Source: JALHVH01 sp964585685
Lineage (GTDB): Bacteria; Acidobacteriota; Aminicenantia; Aminicenantales; Saccharicenantaceae
NCBI GenBank assembly: GCA_964585685.1
Contig: CAZPEP010000068.1
Location: 122,486 to 186,485, forward strand
Direction: 5' to 3'
DNA length: 64,000 nucleotides
The position numbers and the translations under genes are program-made. The notes under the pieces were generated by a model. It did not search any database. It saw nothing but the letters and a program-made list of their open reading frames with translations, and had not been told where the DNA came from. Below, one piece after another: positions 50,724 to 59,409 of this stretch (positions are counted from its first letter, which is position 1; every line of letters starts with the position of its first letter).

Positions 50724-51290
50724 CTACTTTGTCTTGACCCGCTCGATGTACTTGTTCTCCCGGGTGTCGACGCGGATGGCGTCGCCTTCCTTGATAAACT
50801 GGGGGACGGAGATGACGAGGCCGGTCTCGAGCGTTGCGGGCTTGTTGACGGCCGAGCGCGTGGCGTCCTTGAGGCTCGGCTCGGTCGTGACGACCTTCAG
50901 GTCGACGGAATTGGGGAGGAGGACCCCGATCGGCTTGCCCTCGAACAGCTGAACCGTGATCACGAGGTTCGGCTTGAGGTAACCGATGCCTTCGCCGATC
51001 GCTTCGGCCTCGACCTTGACCGTTTCGTAGGTTTCCAGGTTCATAAAGAAATACTCGCCCGACTGCTCGTAGAGGAACTCCATCTCGAGCTCTTCGAGGT
51101 GGGCCTGCTCCAGGCGCTCCTCGGACCGGAACCGGTGCTCCATCTGGGACCCCTCCCGGACGTTCCTGAGCTTGGTCTGGACCATGGCCTTCCACCGGCC
51201 CGGCGTGATGAGCTGCATCTCCATGACCCTGTAGAGCGTGCCGTTCATGATGATCAGCATGCCCTTGCGGATCTGCGTCGCGTCGATCAT
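50724..51290 (-). CDS. efp: Elongation factor P
   Basis: A 188-residue EF-P that rescues ribosomes stalled at polyproline. All three domains are present, with the C-terminal IGEGIGYLKPNLVITVQLFEGKPIGV and the final GDAIRVDTRENKYIERV. The start MIDATQIRKG sits behind GGAGG; the longer in-frame extension is not coding. In domain I the loop that enters the peptidyl-transferase centre reads TPGRWKAM: Arg32 occupies the tip, as in EarP-type EF-P, but followed by Trp33 and Lys34. Which modification, if any, is used cannot be told. It is 55 bases behind the GHMP kinase gene. Confidence 0.95.
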   Translation of the reverse strand: MIDATQIRKGMLIIMNGTLYRVMEMQLITPGRWKAMVQTKLRNVREGSQMEHRFRSEERLEQAHLEELEMEFLYEQSGEYFFMNLETYETVKVEAEAIGEGIGYLKPNLVITVQLFEGKPIGVLLPNSVDLKVVTTEPSLKDATRSAVNKPATLETGLVISVPQFIKEGDAIRVDTRENKYIERVKTK

Positions 51291-51345
51291 AAATCTTCCT
51301 CCATCCTGGTTACCTTCCGCGGGGATCGTTACCGAAAAACGGGGC

Positions 51346-52422
51346 TCAACCCTCGACCCTGGCTCCCTCGTCAACCCGGATAATATACGCTTTGCCGCCG
51401 GCTTTTTCAATCGCTTCGGCGACCTCGCCGGCGCGTCCGGGCGCATAGGCGAACATGCAGCCGCCCCCGCCGGAGCCGTTGAGCTTCCCGCCGAGAGCGC
51501 CGGCGCCAAGGGCGGCGTCGAGCATCCGGTCGAGCTTCCGCGTCGAGACGCCGAGGGCATCTCTGAGGACGGTCTGCTCGCGGGTCATCAGCGCCCCGAA
51601 CGCGGCGTCGTCGAACGGCTTCGCCGCGAAAACGGCGGCTCCCGCCGCGGTCAGGTCCCGATTGATGAACGCGCCCAGGAGCGGGGTCCGGATGGCAGGC
51701 TCGAATCCTTCGATCACGCGCCCGAGCTCGGGGGTCAGGGGGTGTTTGAGCGAAAAGTCCGGAAAGAGCTCCCGGGTCCTGGCGATGCCGAGCAGGACGC
51801 GGTCCTTGACGGAGCCCAGTGTTCCCGTCGTGTCCTTTTTTTCGAGGGAATCGCCCAGCACGAATTCGCCGGGGGGCGCGTCGAGCCTGACGATCCTCAG
51901 CGGCTCGCCGAACGTGAGGCGGATGACCCCCCCGAACGCCGCGGCATAATGATCCATCTTCCCGCCGGGCTCCCGGAACTCGGCGACCTCGGTCAGGAAT
52001 CCCAGCTCGGCGAGCTCTCCGGGCCGTGCGGCCCTCGGATCGCCCGCCGCCTCCAAGAGGAACCGGTCCCAGGCCACGACCAGGGCCGACGAGCTCGCGG
52101 TACCCGCGTTGATCGGAATCCTGCTGCGGACGACGATGTCCCAGCCGAAGGGTACGGCGGCTCCCGCCCGCCGGAGGACATTGAGCCCGCTCCGGAGGTA
52201 GTCCCGTTTTCCCGTGTACGCGAGCTCGCCCTCGAGGGCGACCTCCTCCCGGGCGCCCATGTCGGGCAGGTCGATGATGAACGTCCGGTCCGCCCGTCGC
52301 ACGCCGCTGACCGTGATCCTCAATCCGACGGCGGCCGCGATGACATCCAGGCCGAGATAGTCCTGGTGTTCCCCGAAAAGGCAGAGGCGCCCGGGGGCGG
52401 AAGCGGCCAGACGTTCCTTCAT
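51346..52422 (-). CDS. GHMP-family sugar kinase (galactokinase-like)
   Basis: A 358-residue kinase. Motif 1, APGRLCLFGEHQDYLG, has the galactokinase-type GEHxDY. Motif 2 is PINAGTASSSALVVAW (ATP loop) and motif 3 is LNGSGGGGCMFAYAP. The family phosphorylates galactose, L-arabinose/fucose-type sugars or mevalonate; the GEHxDY pattern favours a sugar-1-kinase. It is transcribed divergently from the amidohydrolase gene. Downstream efp may share its transcript. Confidence 0.9.
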   Translation of the reverse strand: MKERLAASAPGRLCLFGEHQDYLGLDVIAAAVGLRITVSGVRRADRTFIIDLPDMGAREEVALEGELAYTGKRDYLRSGLNVLRRAGAAVPFGWDIVVRSRIPINAGTASSSALVVAWDRFLLEAAGDPRAARPGELAELGFLTEVAEFREPGGKMDHYAAAFGGVIRLTFGEPLRIVRLDAPPGEFVLGDSLEKKDTTGTLGSVKDRVLLGIARTRELFPDFSLKHPLTPELGRVIEGFEPAIRTPLLGAFINRDLTAAGAAVFAAKPFDDAAFGALMTREQTVLRDALGVSTRKLDRMLDAALGAGALGGKLNGSGGGGCMFAYAPGRAGEVAEAIEKAGGKAYIIRVDEGARVEG

Positions 52423-52456
52423 GAAGCCCTCAAAGGACCGCTATTGTATCATGGGG

Positions 52457-52485
52457 TTGATTTTCCGGCGAAAAGAATCTATAAC
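52457..52485 (+). promoter_or_regulatory. Promoter of the amidohydrolase gene
   Basis: TTGATT and TATAAC are 17 bases apart, with the -10 box ending 18 bases before the ATG and GGAGG between them. Confidence 0.6.
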
Positions 52486-52503
52486 TGGCCTTTCGGAGGC
52501 ATC

Positions 52504-54186
52504 ATGAACAAGCGCGTCGTCCCGGTCGCAGTCCTCGTCACGGCGCTCCTCGCGGGCGCCTGCTCCAAAGGAGGGAACATAATGGCAGACCTCGTCTTCA
52601 TCAACGGCGTCGTCCACACCATGGACCCTGCAAACTCCGTCGCCGAAGCGGTCGCGGTCCGCGACGGAAGGATCGTCCGCGTCGGCCGCACGGCGGACCT
52701 CGAGGCCATGGCCGGCTCCGGAACGCGCGTCGTCGATCTGGGAGGCGCGACGGTCCTCCCGGGCTTCATCGATAGCCACACTCATTTCCTCAGCGGCGGG
52801 TTCTCGCTCGCGAGCATCCAGCTCCGGGACGTCCGGAGCCGCGAGGAGTTCGCCGCCCGGATCGCCGCCAAGGCCCGGGAACTCGACAAGGGCGAATGGA
52901 TCGTCAACGGGGATTGGGACCACGAGCAGTTCGAGCCGGTCGAGCTTCCCCGGCGCGACTGGATCGAAGCCGTGTCGCCCGACAACCCCGTCTGCGTCAA
53001 CCGCTACGACGGCCATATGGTCCTGGTCAACGGAACGGCCCTCGCAATCGCCGGGATCACCCGCGATACGCCCGTCCCGGCCGGCGGCGAGATCGTCAAA
53101 GACCCGAAGACTGGGGAGCTGACCGGGATCCTGAAGGATGCTGCCGCCGACCTTGTTTACCGCCATATCCCGGAAGCCTCCATGAAGGCGAAGCTCCGGG
53201 CCGCGGAGACGGCCCTGCGTCACGCTGCGGAGCACGGCGTGACGTCTGTCCACGAGATGGCGGACGCCTCGAGCTTCGAGGTCTACCAGGAGCTCCTCCG
53301 GCAGGGACGAATGACCGCCCGCCTAAACGTCTACATCCCCATAGATGAGGTGGGTCTGTACGCCCGGCTCAAGTTGAAGACCCCCTTTGGCAACGACTTT
53401 CTGAAGATCGGCGGCCTCAAGGGCTTCGTGGACGGGTCCCTCGGCTCGGCTACGGCTTATTTCTTCGAGCCCTACGCCGATGACTCCTCGACTTCAGGGC
53501 TCCTCGCTGCCCAGATGTTCCCTGAGGGCATCATGGAGAAGCGGATCCTGGAAGCGGACCGAGCTGGGCTCCAGGTCGCCATCCATGCCATCGGTGACAG
53601 GGCTAACAGCCTTCTCCTTGACATCTATGAGAAGGCCTATGCCCAAAACGGGCCGCGCGAACGGCGCTGGAGGATTGAACACGCCCAGCACCTTAGGCCG
53701 GGCGACATCGCGCGATTCGGCCGGCTCGGGCTCGTCGCGTCCATGCAACCCTACCACGCCTACGACGACGGCCGCTGGGCCGAGCGGAAGATCGGCAGGG
53801 AGCGCGCCCGGACCACGTACGCGTTCAAGTCCCTCCGCGCCGCCGGCGCTGTCCTGGCGTTCGGCTCCGACTGGACGGTCGCCCCGCTCGACCCCGTAGC
53901 GGGCATCTACGCCGCCGTCACACGGGCGACCTCCGACGGCAAGAACCCCGGCGGCTGGATCCCCGAAGAAAAGATCTCCGTAGAGCAGGCCGTTAGGGGT
54001 TATACGACCGGCGGCGCCTATGCCGAGTTCGCCGAGAACGAGAAGGGGACGATCGAGGCCGGGAAGCTGGCCGACCTGACTGTCCTGGACGAGGATCTCT
54101 TTGCGCTCCCGGCCGATCGCCTCCGCGACGCCCGGGTCATCATGACCGTCGTCGACGGAAAGGTCGTGCACGAAGCCCCGAAATGA
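52504..54186 (+). CDS. Exported YtcJ-type amidohydrolase
   Basis: A 560-residue metal-dependent hydrolase of the amidohydrolase_3 (YtcJ) group. Metal-site motifs are complete: FIDSHTHFLSGG (H-x-H), VAIHAIGDRAN, RIEHAQHL and FGSDWTVAPLDP. The leader ends LLAGACSKGG, so lipidation at Cys21 and export are likely. The start is the ATG behind GGAGG; the open frame extends far upstream over the divergent kinase gene and is rejected. Substrates of this group are poorly known; cyclic amides and N-formyl compounds are typical. Confidence 0.92.
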   Translation: MNKRVVPVAVLVTALLAGACSKGGNIMADLVFINGVVHTMDPANSVAEAVAVRDGRIVRVGRTADLEAMAGSGTRVVDLGGATVLPGFIDSHTHFLSGGFSLASIQLRDVRSREEFAARIAAKARELDKGEWIVNGDWDHEQFEPVELPRRDWIEAVSPDNPVCVNRYDGHMVLVNGTALAIAGITRDTPVPAGGEIVKDPKTGELTGILKDAAADLVYRHIPEASMKAKLRAAETALRHAAEHGVTSVHEMADASSFEVYQELLRQGRMTARLNVYIPIDEVGLYARLKLKTPFGNDFLKIGGLKGFVDGSLGSATAYFFEPYADDSSTSGLLAAQMFPEGIMEKRILEADRAGLQVAIHAIGDRANSLLLDIYEKAYAQNGPRERRWRIEHAQHLRPGDIARFGRLGLVASMQPYHAYDDGRWAERKIGRERARTTYAFKSLRAAGAVLAFGSDWTVAPLDPVAGIYAAVTRATSDGKNPGGWIPEEKISVEQAVRGYTTGGAYAEFAENEKGTIEAGKLADLTVLDEDLFALPADRLRDARVIMTVVDGKVVHEAPK

Positions 54187-54196
54187 GAGGCGGCGC

Positions 54197-54517
54197 ATGA
54201 TGGACGAGATCCTCGCCCGATACGCTCCGAGCCAGAAAGAGCTTATTTCCATACTCCATGACGTCCAGGCCGAATACGGTTACGTGCCCCGCGAGGCCGT
54301 GGCCGCGATCTCCCGTTTCCTCGGCCTTTCGGAGGGCGATGTCTTCGGGGTCCTGACCTTCTATCGGGGCTTTTGCCTCGAGCCGCGCGGGAAGTTCCTG
54401 ATCACGGTCTGTCTGGGGCCGGCTTGCCATGTCAGGGGCGGGGCCACCGTCATCCTGGCCATGGGGGACGGCCGGGCCGCCGCCGCAGAGATGGAGGCGT
54501 ACCTGAAGAAACCATGA
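54197..54517 (+). CDS. Truncated NuoE-like [2Fe-2S] thioredoxin-fold protein
   Basis: A 106-residue protein that starts like complex I subunit NuoE/HoxE: ILHDVQAEYGYVPREAVAAIS, then VFGVLTFYRGFCLEPRG and the Cys72-Cys77 pair in TVCLGPACHVRGG. NuoE needs four Cys for its [2Fe-2S] cluster; the second pair (CLGAC) and about 50 residues are missing, replaced by a short unrelated tail. The cluster is probably absent or needs a partner. The stop overlaps the RNase HIII start. No other nuo gene is in the window. Confidence 0.8.
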   Translation: MMDEILARYAPSQKELISILHDVQAEYGYVPREAVAAISRFLGLSEGDVFGVLTFYRGFCLEPRGKFLITVCLGPACHVRGGATVILAMGDGRAAAAEMEAYLKKP

Positions 54518-55182
54518 ACCAGCCGAAACTTTTCGTTGCCACCAAAGGCCATATCGGAACCGACGAATCCGGCAAGGGGGACTTCTTCGGCCCGCTGGTC
54601 ATCGCCGGCTTCTTCATGCCGGATGGCCAAGAAGGCGTCCTCCGCAAGCTCGGGGTCAAGGATTCCAAGCGGACCTCGGACAACCGGGTCAGGGAGATCG
54701 CCGAGGTCCTGCGCGCAGGTTACGTATGTTCCATCATCGCGATCGGGCCGACCAAATATAACGAGCTCTACGCGATGCTTCGGAACCTCAATCGGCTCCT
54801 GGCCTGGGGCCACGCCCGAGCGATCGAGAACATCCTGGAACGCGTGGACTGCGAACGGGCGATCACCGACCAGTTTGGCGACAAGTCCCTGGTCCTCAAC
54901 GCCCTGATGAAGAAAGGCCGATCGATCGAGCTCGTCCAACAGCCGCGGGCCGAGGAGGACATAGCCGTCGCGGCCGCTTCCATCCTGGCCCGGGCCGAAT
55001 TCCTGAACCGGCTTAAGGCCCTGTCGCGTGACGCCGGCATCGACCTTCCCAAGGGAGCCGCCTCCATTGTCGAGGAGGCTGGGGTCCGGCTTGTCAAGGC
55101 GTTGGGCCCTGATGCCTTGAACAGGTACGCCAAGCTGCATTTCAAGACTACGGCGCGGGTCCTCGCCGCGGCGGCCGGTTGA
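54514..55182 (+). CDS. rnhC: Ribonuclease HIII (rnhC), short form
   Basis: A 222-residue type 2 RNase H cutting RNA in RNA-DNA hybrids. The active-site block GTDESGKGDFFGPLVIAG contains the DEGKGD-type motif of RNase HIII, with later ligands in LGVKDSKRTS and RAEEDIAVAAASILARA. RNase HIII usually carries an N-terminal TBP-like substrate-binding domain of about 80 residues; here the catalytic block begins at residue 16 and that domain is missing. It starts in an ATGA overlap with the NuoE-like stub. Confidence 0.9.
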   Translation: MNQPKLFVATKGHIGTDESGKGDFFGPLVIAGFFMPDGQEGVLRKLGVKDSKRTSDNRVREIAEVLRAGYVCSIIAIGPTKYNELYAMLRNLNRLLAWGHARAIENILERVDCERAITDQFGDKSLVLNALMKKGRSIELVQQPRAEEDIAVAAASILARAEFLNRLKALSRDAGIDLPKGAASIVEEAGVRLVKALGPDALNRYAKLHFKTTARVLAAAAG

Positions 55183-55187
55183 GTTCC

Positions 55188-56408
55188 ATGATCGTCCTGC
55201 TGAAGATCGGACTCATCATCGCCCTCCTGCTCTTCCTCCTTAGGAAGAAAGCGGACCTCGGGCTCGTCCTCGTCCTGGACAGCGCCCTTACGGCCGTCCT
55301 CTTCCGAATGCCGGTACGCGCCTTCCTCGCAAACGCTGCCAAGGCCGTCATTGCTCCCGAGACCCTGGACCTCGTCGCGGTCGTTGTCCTCGTCCTCTAC
55401 ATCGGGAACTTCCTCCAGCGGGGCGGGCATTTCCGGCGCATGGTCGAAGCCCTGGGGAACCTCGTCGACGATCCCCGCCTGATCCTCGCCATCCCGTCGG
55501 CCTTCATCGGCCTCTTGCCAATGATGGCCGGGGCCATGATGGGCGCGCCCATCGTGGACGAGGCGGCGAAACGCTGGGACCTGGCCCCGGCCTGGAAGAC
55601 GTTCTACAACTACTGGTTCCGGCATGTCTGGGAGTATTCCTGGCCGCTCTACATCAATCTTATCCTTGCCGCGGCCATCCTTCGCGTTCCCATCACGAGG
55701 ATCTCGGTCGCCCAGTTCCCGTTCACGCTGGTCGCCATCGCGATCGGGCTCGTCATCCTCTTCCGGCGTGTCCCGTTCCTGCCGAAGGGGCACGATAATC
55801 CGAAGACCCTGAAGGACGTTTTCAAGGTTGCCCTCAGCATCTGGCCCATCCTGACGGCCGTCATCCTCGTCTTCGCGTTCAAGCTGGGCATGCTCGCGGC
55901 CCTCGGCGCGGCGAGCGTCCTGACCCAGGTCTTCGCCCGGATGAGGCTTCGGGAGCGGTGGGCCGTCGTCGTGGAGAGCCTATCGCCGAAGATCATCCTC
56001 CTGACCGTCGCCGTGATGGTCTTCAAGCGGATCCTCGAAACTTCGGGAGCCCTGGACGCCGTGATCCGCGCCGTCCCCCCCCACGGGCTCTCGGGGTATG
56101 TTCTGCTGTTCGCGGCGCCGTTCGTCGTCGGCCTGCTGACGGGCGTCAATCAGGCTTTCGTGGCCATCTCCTTTCCACTCCTCGTCCCCATCATCGGGAA
56201 GGGGAACCCGGACATGATGCTCCTCGCCTTCGCCTACGTCAGCGGATTCGTCGGTATCCTTCTGTCCCCGGCCCACCTCTGCCTAGCCCTGACGGCCGAT
56301 TACTTCAAGGCCCCACTCAAGGATGTCTACAAGATCCTCGTCGTCCCGACGCTTGCCGTATTCCTTTCGGCCCTTGCTGCGCTGGTCATCTCCCGGCTCC
56401 TGTCCTGA
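55188..56408 (+). CDS. DUF401-family (TIGR00529-like) integral membrane protein
   Basis: A 406-residue membrane protein with about 10-11 helices, resembling the DUF401/TIGR00529 family of predicted permeases. Helix boundaries are clear, for example MIVLLKIGLIIALLLFLL, FVVGLLTGVNQAFVAISFPLL and FAYVSGFVGILLSPAHLCL, the last two with the Gly/Pro pattern of ion-transporter-superfamily proteins. Substrate unknown. An upstream in-frame TTG overlaps the rnhC stop; the ATG used here avoids that. It is next to rnhC on the same strand. Confidence 0.8.
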   Translation: MIVLLKIGLIIALLLFLLRKKADLGLVLVLDSALTAVLFRMPVRAFLANAAKAVIAPETLDLVAVVVLVLYIGNFLQRGGHFRRMVEALGNLVDDPRLILAIPSAFIGLLPMMAGAMMGAPIVDEAAKRWDLAPAWKTFYNYWFRHVWEYSWPLYINLILAAAILRVPITRISVAQFPFTLVAIAIGLVILFRRVPFLPKGHDNPKTLKDVFKVALSIWPILTAVILVFAFKLGMLAALGAASVLTQVFARMRLRERWAVVVESLSPKIILLTVAVMVFKRILETSGALDAVIRAVPPHGLSGYVLLFAAPFVVGLLTGVNQAFVAISFPLLVPIIGKGNPDMMLLAFAYVSGFVGILLSPAHLCLALTADYFKAPLKDVYKILVVPTLAVFLSALAALVISRLLS

Positions 56409-56455
56409 TGGACTATTCTTGACCGTCTTGGTATCATCGAAAACAGAGGTGTCCC

Positions 56456-57373
56456 ATGAAAATCGGCCTCCCTTCGATCATCATTATCGCGCTTTTGGCC
56501 TTATCGAGCCCTTTCCCCGCACTTGCCGCCGGAGGTGACGCCCCGGCGCCCGGCGATGCCGATAGCTCGGTATCCCCCCAGCGGAGCCAGGTCTATGATC
56601 TGGGCGTGGAGCTCGAGCGCCAGGCCACCGCTCTCGCCCAGGAGAGCTTCGAACATTTCCGGGGATGGAACGGGACGATCTCGGACCAGGAACAGGGCAT
56701 CCTCTTCAAGTCGGAAGCGTTTGCGGCTTCCTGCAGGCTTTTCCTGAAATTGACGGAGTCGCAATCGGACTATTTTCAGACGGACAATCTTCGGACGAAT
56801 GTATTTAACGCATTCACCTACCTGGCCTCGTCCTTCGGCGAGCTCGAACAGGGGATGCGGCGCGGCAACGTCATGCCTTATGCCCTGTCCGATTGCCGCA
56901 ATATTCTCACCCGAATGGAGCGCGAGTTCGCCGCCTGGCCGGATGCCGATAACCTCGCTTATCTGGACAGGAAGTACGTGAAAGCGGGCGACGCCACGGT
57001 CTATCTCATCGAAAAGAGAGACATCGGCGCCTACGTGAAAAGGCCGTTCAAGAGCCTGGAAAGCGTGTTCCGCTACAATTACGACCGGAACCAGGGCAAG
57101 AATCCTTGGAAGTTCCTAGTCGAAACCTCGGAGGAGACGCTGGACAAGATGGAAACCGAGGCGATGATCGACCTGACGTTCGAAGGCCAGATGATCATCG
57201 AGCAGAGCACGCGGACCAACCGTGGTGTCTATCTCATCCAGGGCGGGAAGAAATGCCCTCTCACGCGACCCGAAGTCGTCGGACGTCTCGGCGGATGGGG
57301 CAGGGTCTATGAGGTCCCGCGGGAAGTCATCGACGGCTATGCCGAGGGCGCTCCGATCGACCGCTTGCCCTGA
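56456..57373 (+). CDS. Exported protein of unknown function
   Basis: I do not recognise this 305-residue protein. Residues 1-25 are a signal peptide (ending FPALAAG). Residues 45-160 are amphipathic helices with several aromatic and polar residues (LERQATALAQESFEHFRGW, NAFTYLASSFGELEQGM). The C-terminal part has mixed strands. Cys93, Cys147 and Cys271 are scattered without a metal pattern. It lies 17 bases before the AlaX gene on the same strand. Function cannot be assigned. Confidence 0.75.
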   Translation: MKIGLPSIIIIALLALSSPFPALAAGGDAPAPGDADSSVSPQRSQVYDLGVELERQATALAQESFEHFRGWNGTISDQEQGILFKSEAFAASCRLFLKLTESQSDYFQTDNLRTNVFNAFTYLASSFGELEQGMRRGNVMPYALSDCRNILTRMEREFAAWPDADNLAYLDRKYVKAGDATVYLIEKRDIGAYVKRPFKSLESVFRYNYDRNQGKNPWKFLVETSEETLDKMETEAMIDLTFEGQMIIEQSTRTNRGVYLIQGGKKCPLTRPEVVGRLGGWGRVYEVPREVIDGYAEGAPIDRLP

Positions 57374-57390
57374 TCAGGACGGAGGATGTC

Positions 57391-58593
57391 ATGGCCGAAA
57401 CGAAGAGGATCTACTATCAGGACGCGTACTTGACTGAGTTCGATGCCCGCGTCGTCGAAAGACGCGAGATCGAAGGGCGTCCGGCGATCGCCCTGGACCA
57501 GACGGCGTTTTACCCGGAGGCGGGCGGCCAGTCCTCCGACCGGGGCACGCTGAACGGCATCGCGATCGTCGACGTCATCGAGGACGGAGGGACGATCCTC
57601 CATGTCCTTGCGGCTCATGTCGATACGGAGACGGTTCACGGCACGGTCGATCGGGCGAGACGCTTCGACCGAATGCAGCAGCACAGCGGCCAGCACATCC
57701 TGTCCCAAGCCTTTTACGAGGTCCTCAAGGGAGCGACGCTTTCGTTCCACATCGGGGACGAGGTCTCGAGCCTCGAGATCGGCGTTCCGAAGATCTCCGA
57801 TGCCGACCTGGACCGCGTCGAGGCCCGGGCCAACGCCGTTGTCTTTGACGACCTGGAGATCAGGACCTATTTCGTGCCCGAGGAGGAGATCGGGACCGTC
57901 CCGCTCCGGAAACCCTCAAAGAAAGGGGAGGGGGGAATGATCCGCGTCGTCGAGGTGGACCGGTTCGACCACTCCGCCTGCGGCGGCACCCATTGCCGGC
58001 GGGCGGGCGAGGTCGGGCTGATCAAGGTCGTGAAATGGGAGAAGATCCGCGGCAACCTGCGCTTCGAGTTCATCTGCGGCGGGCGCGCCCTGCGCGATTA
58101 TCAGGACAAGACCCGGACCGCCCGGCACGCCGCCGCGGCGTTCTCCGTCGCGGATCGGGACGTTCCCGTCGCGATCGATAAGGCTCAGGCTGAGATTAAG
58201 GCCCTAAAGAAGCGGGCCAGGAGACTTGAGGAGCGGGTGGCGGCCTTCGAGGCGGGGCAGATGGTCAAGGAGGCTCAGGGCAAGGTCATCCGGGCGGTGT
58301 TCGAAGACCGGAGCCCCGAAGAGGCGCGCTTCCTCGCCCTGAATATCATCAGGCAGGGGCAATTCGTCGTCCTCTTCGCCGCCCCCGGCGAGGGACGGAG
58401 CCACATCATCCTCGCCGCTTCGGAGGCGCTCGGGCTCGACGCAAGGACGCTCATCCCCGCGATCTCGGGGGTTCTCGAGGCGCGCGGGGGCGGCAGTCCG
58501 TCGCTCGTGGAGCTCGTCACAACGGAAACGGATAAGGTCGCGGCCGCGCTCGACGCGGCCCGAACACAGATCGACACGCAATTACATTGTTAA
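57391..58593 (+). CDS. alaX: Alanyl-tRNA editing protein AlaX, long form with DHHA1
   Basis: A 400-residue trans-editing enzyme that deacylates Ser- or Gly-tRNA-Ala mischarged by AlaRS. Residues 1-100 form the N-terminal barrel (ALDQTAFYPEAGGQSSDRG); the zinc site is made of HSGQHIL (H-x3-H) and ACGGTHCRRAGEVG. The C-terminal helical and DHHA1 regions begin at about residue 260 and end in GGGSPSLVELVTTET, so this is a long AlaX. The editing domain is homologous to AlaRS, but no class II catalytic core is present. Confidence 0.93.
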   Translation: MAETKRIYYQDAYLTEFDARVVERREIEGRPAIALDQTAFYPEAGGQSSDRGTLNGIAIVDVIEDGGTILHVLAAHVDTETVHGTVDRARRFDRMQQHSGQHILSQAFYEVLKGATLSFHIGDEVSSLEIGVPKISDADLDRVEARANAVVFDDLEIRTYFVPEEEIGTVPLRKPSKKGEGGMIRVVEVDRFDHSACGGTHCRRAGEVGLIKVVKWEKIRGNLRFEFICGGRALRDYQDKTRTARHAAAAFSVADRDVPVAIDKAQAEIKALKKRARRLEERVAAFEAGQMVKEAQGKVIRAVFEDRSPEEARFLALNIIRQGQFVVLFAAPGEGRSHIILAASEALGLDARTLIPAISGVLEARGGGSPSLVELVTTETDKVAAALDAARTQIDTQLHC

Positions 58594-58693
58594 CTTGATT
58601 TTCTCGTCAGCGCCGGGCCTCATCGCATTTTCGATCATCTCGGTATTAGCGGAGGCCGGATAGCTCTTGAGTGCCGCTTTTCCCGGTTTTTCG

Positions 58694-59281
58694 CTACTCG
58701 TTCGAAGCTCGCATTTTCCCCAGGATCTCTTTTCCGAACTCGAGGCAATTTGCTTTGTCGGTGTTGTCGTAATTTTTGAGCGGCTCGTTGATGCTCTTGT
58801 AGTAATCTTCGAGGCTCTTGTTGTCCTCGGGCGAAAGAAGCTCTTTCTTGATCCACCCGTTGAAAGCCTTCATCAAGCCGGGCTTTGTTTTGCACTTCCC
58901 GGCGAACATTTCCAGGTATCCCTGGGCTTGCTCAGGCGGAGCGCCGCAAACGACGAAAACGGCAAGAAGCTTATTTTTCAGCTCTTCCCCTCTCGCTTCC
59001 AGAAATGCGCTCATGTCCGGGTGAAGCTGGTCGAAGTAGATGCCCGAACCGAGGATGATGTTCTTATAGGCCTTGAGGTTTTCCACGTCCTTTACGGATA
59101 CAACCGTGGCTTTTCCCTCCATTCCCTCGGAGATCCATTGGGCCGTCTGCGCCGTGCTGCCGTACCGAGAAGCATAAATGATCACCGTGCTGCCCTTCGG
59201 CTCTTCAGCTTGGGCCCGTGGAGCGATGATCCCAAGGCCGATCATTAAACCCATGAATAAGCTCGCAGAAATGATCTTCAT
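58694..59281 (-). CDS. Exported flavodoxin-domain protein
   Basis: A 195-residue protein with an N-terminal signal sequence (MKIISASLFMGLMIGLG, cleavage near AQAEE) preceding a flavodoxin domain of the Flavodoxin_5 (HemG-like) type: TVIIYASRYGSTAQTAQWIS and LAVFVVCGAPPEQAQGY. Flavodoxins normally bind FMN in the cytoplasm, so export is unusual; the leader may act as a membrane anchor. AAGGAGG precedes the chosen ATG and a perfect TATAAT lies 42 bases upstream. The gene is AT-richer than its neighbours. Confidence 0.8.
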   Translation of the reverse strand: MKIISASLFMGLMIGLGIIAPRAQAEEPKGSTVIIYASRYGSTAQTAQWISEGMEGKATVVSVKDVENLKAYKNIILGSGIYFDQLHPDMSAFLEARGEELKNKLLAVFVVCGAPPEQAQGYLEMFAGKCKTKPGLMKAFNGWIKKELLSPEDNKSLEDYYKSINEPLKNYDNTDKANCLEFGKEILGKMRASNE

Positions 59282-59409
59282 TCGACGCCTCCTTTGCCGG
59301 TTATGTCCCCAATATGACAAATTATATTACAGATCGACCTTGCCGGGGAATATTTTATTCGATGCGACGCTGCCTTAAGGGTCATCAAGAAACCTGAATG
59401 AACCCTGAT

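Noticed and set aside
51291..51560. N-terminal extension of EF-P by 90 codons
   Set aside because: The extension overlaps the kinase gene, and MIDATQIRKG behind GGAGG is the normal EF-P start.
51238..52503. Upstream extension of the amidohydrolase frame
   Set aside because: It lies antisense to the GHMP kinase gene; promoter, ribosome binding site and lipoprotein leader all fit the ATG at 52504.
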